This document shows, piece after piece, positions 62,912-64,000 of a stretch of 64,000 nt of DNA. Source of the stretch: Lacisediminimonas profundi. Lineage in GTDB: Bacteria; Pseudomonadota; Gammaproteobacteria; Burkholderiales; Burkholderiaceae_D. Each line of letters begins with the position of its first letter. Within the stretch, counting starts at the first letter, position 1. The notes under the pieces are model-generated. The model worked only from the letters and a program-made list of their open reading frames with translations, did not search any database and had not been told where the DNA came from. The DNA lies in assembly GCF_008831265.1 (NCBI RefSeq), contig NZ_VTTH01000004.1, positions 186,001-250,000 on the forward strand, given 5' to 3'. The translations under genes were made by a program, and so were the position numbers.

Positions 62912-64000
62912 ATGAGCACTGTTCTTTCCGACGAGCGATTGTTGCCCTATTCCTGGGCGCGTGACCATGCGGTACTGGCGCATCGCGTCCATGGCAAGAG
63001 CGTGGTCGACGTTCTGGTGTCGGATGCGACGCCGCCGCATGCGATCGCCGAAGTCAGCCGCCGCTTCGGCCGGATCCGGTTGCGCTCCGTCTCGCGCGAG
63101 GAAGTCGATGCCGCAATCGCGCGCGCCTATGCCTCCTCCGGGGGCGATGCGGCGCAGGTGATCGACGAATATGAATCCGACCTCGACCTGGCCAAGCTGA
63201 TGCTCGACATGCCGGCGGTCGAGGACCTGCTCGAATCCGCGGACGATGCGCCGGTGATCCGCATGATCAATGCACTGCTGACGCAGGCCCTGCGCGAGGG
63301 CGCATCGGATATCCATATCGAGCCCTTCGAGCAGATTTCCGTGGTGCGTTTTCGCATCGACGGCACGCTGCGCGACATCGTCCGTCCGAAGAAGGCGATC
63401 CACGCCTCGCTGATTTCGCGCATCAAGATCATGGCCCAGATGGACATCGCCGAGAAGCGCCTGCCACAGGATGGCCGCATCGCGTTGCGGGTCGGCGGCA
63501 AGTCGGTCGACGTGCGCGTCTCGACGCTGCCGACCGGACACGGCGAGCGCGCGGTGCTGCGCCTGCTCGACAAGGAAGCCGGCAAGCTGGACCTGCAGCA
63601 CCTGGGCATGTCATCTGAGGGGCTGGCGCAATTCGACCACCTGATTGCGCAGCCGCACGGCATCGTGCTGGTCACCGGGCCGACCGGCTCGGGCAAGACC
63701 ACCACCCTGTATGCGGCGATGTCGCGCCTGAACTCCAGCACGACCAACATCCTGACCGTGGAAGATCCGATCGAGTACGAGCTGGCCGGCATCGGCCAGA
63801 CACAGGTCAACGCCCGCATCGACATGACTTTTGCCAAGGCCTTGCGCGCGATCCTGCGCCAGGACCCGGACGTGATCATGATCGGCGAGATTCGCGATCT
63901 GGAAACCGCGCAGATCGCGGTGCAGGCGTCCCTCACCGGCCATCTGGTGCTGGCGACGCTGCATACCAACGATTCGGCCGCCGCCGTCACCCGCCTGCTC
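62912..64000 (+). CDS. gspE: Type II secretion ATPase GspE (3' end outside window)
   Basis: Hexameric ATPase that drives pseudopilus assembly; 363 codons are visible and the frame is still open at the window end. N-terminal domain 1-110, then ASDIHIEPFE; Walker A GPTGSGKTTTLY (256-267), Asp box ILTVEDPIEYEL, Walker B QDPDVIMIGEIRD and the His box LTGHLVLATLHTND. The tetracysteine zinc motif and the end are not in the window. The ATG is 31 bp after gspD. Confidence 0.96.
   Translation, partial: MSTVLSDERLLPYSWARDHAVLAHRVHGKSVVDVLVSDATPPHAIAEVSRRFGRIRLRSVSREEVDAAIARAYASSGGDAAQVIDEYESDLDLAKLMLDMPAVEDLLESADDAPVIRMINALLTQALREGASDIHIEPFEQISVVRFRIDGTLRDIVRPKKAIHASLISRIKIMAQMDIAEKRLPQDGRIALRVGGKSVDVRVSTLPTGHGERAVLRLLDKEAGKLDLQHLGMSSEGLAQFDHLIAQPHGIVLVTGPTGSGKTTTLYAAMSRLNSSTTNILTVEDPIEYELAGIGQTQVNARIDMTFAKALRAILRQDPDVIMIGEIRDLETAQIAVQASLTGHLVLATLHTNDSAAAVTRLL

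Noticed and set aside
60412-62919. 835-codon open frame on the minus strand
   Set aside because: It is antisense to gspD, which has all secretin motifs; the long frame arises from high third-position GC and its translation (Arg/His/Gly/Gln-rich) matches nothing.

Overview
The window reads as a continuous chromosomal segment of a GC-rich betaproteobacterium, most likely of the Oxalobacteraceae (Herbaspirillum / Noviherbaspirillum / Collimonas relatives). This is inferred from gene content and order (gatCAB beside mreBCD-mrdAB-rlpA, rsmI/yraN/diaA/dolP, lipBA-ybeD-dacC, gpmA-envC-ctpA, grxC-secB-gpsA) and from protein sequence character; no rRNA gene is present to confirm it. Both ends cut genes: an AmpG-like permease at the left, gspE at the right.

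Layout. 1-3.3 kb: muropeptide permease, exonuclease III and pyrE, separated by a 0.5-kb stretch holding gene relics. 3.5-6.8 kb: the Asp/Glu-tRNA amidotransferase operon gatCAB (minus strand). 7.0-14.0 kb: the rod-shape and wall-elongation operon mreBCD-mrdA-mrdB-rlpA. 14.0-16.8 kb: rsmI diverging from yraN-diaA-dolP. 17.0-24.0 kb: periplasmic DsrE-like and thioredoxin-like proteins, then a heavy-metal RND efflux operon (adaptor, CusA-type pump, DUF3240 protein, outer-membrane factor). 24.5-28.8 kb (minus): lipoate synthesis, dacC, an esterase-like hydrolase, a ferredoxin. 29.0-31.7 kb: a Bug-type binding protein and TauD-like dioxygenase diverging from an IclR regulator. 31.7-36.4 kb (minus): Mla-type lipid-transport operon plus a VanZ-like gene. 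36.5-38.8 kb: birA-coaX-SPOR. 38.9-41.8 kb (minus): an accessory-looking gene for a PI3/4-kinase-like protein with a Hrp-box-like promoter, next to a CWC-protein / zinc-finger anti-sigma / ECF sigma trio. 41.9-44.1 kb: argB, HAD nucleotidase, slmA. 44.1-48.8 kb (minus): moeB, ctpA, envC, gpmA. 48.9-51.7 kb: rhodanese, grxC, secB, SH3 protein, gpsA. 51.7-54.5 kb: a cupin and a Tat-exported PhoX phosphatase behind a three-repeat Pho box. 55.0-64.0 kb: type II secretion operon gspGHIJKLMNDE.

The window is mainly housekeeping, with cell-envelope building a recurring theme (wall elongation and recycling, EnvC/DacC/RlpA hydrolases, Mla lipid transport, DolP, SecB, T2SS). PhoX is a Tat substrate and could be a client of the T2SS encoded next to it (inference).

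Most unusual content: the kinase-like candidate effector (38.9-40.5 kb) with its possible HrpL/ECF promoter, a pair of inverted intergenic repeats 13.5 kb apart, relic DNA at 2.1-2.6 and 24.0-24.5 kb, and a palindrome-rich spacer between phoX and the T2SS operon. No tRNA, rRNA, CRISPR array, intact insertion sequence or prophage was seen.
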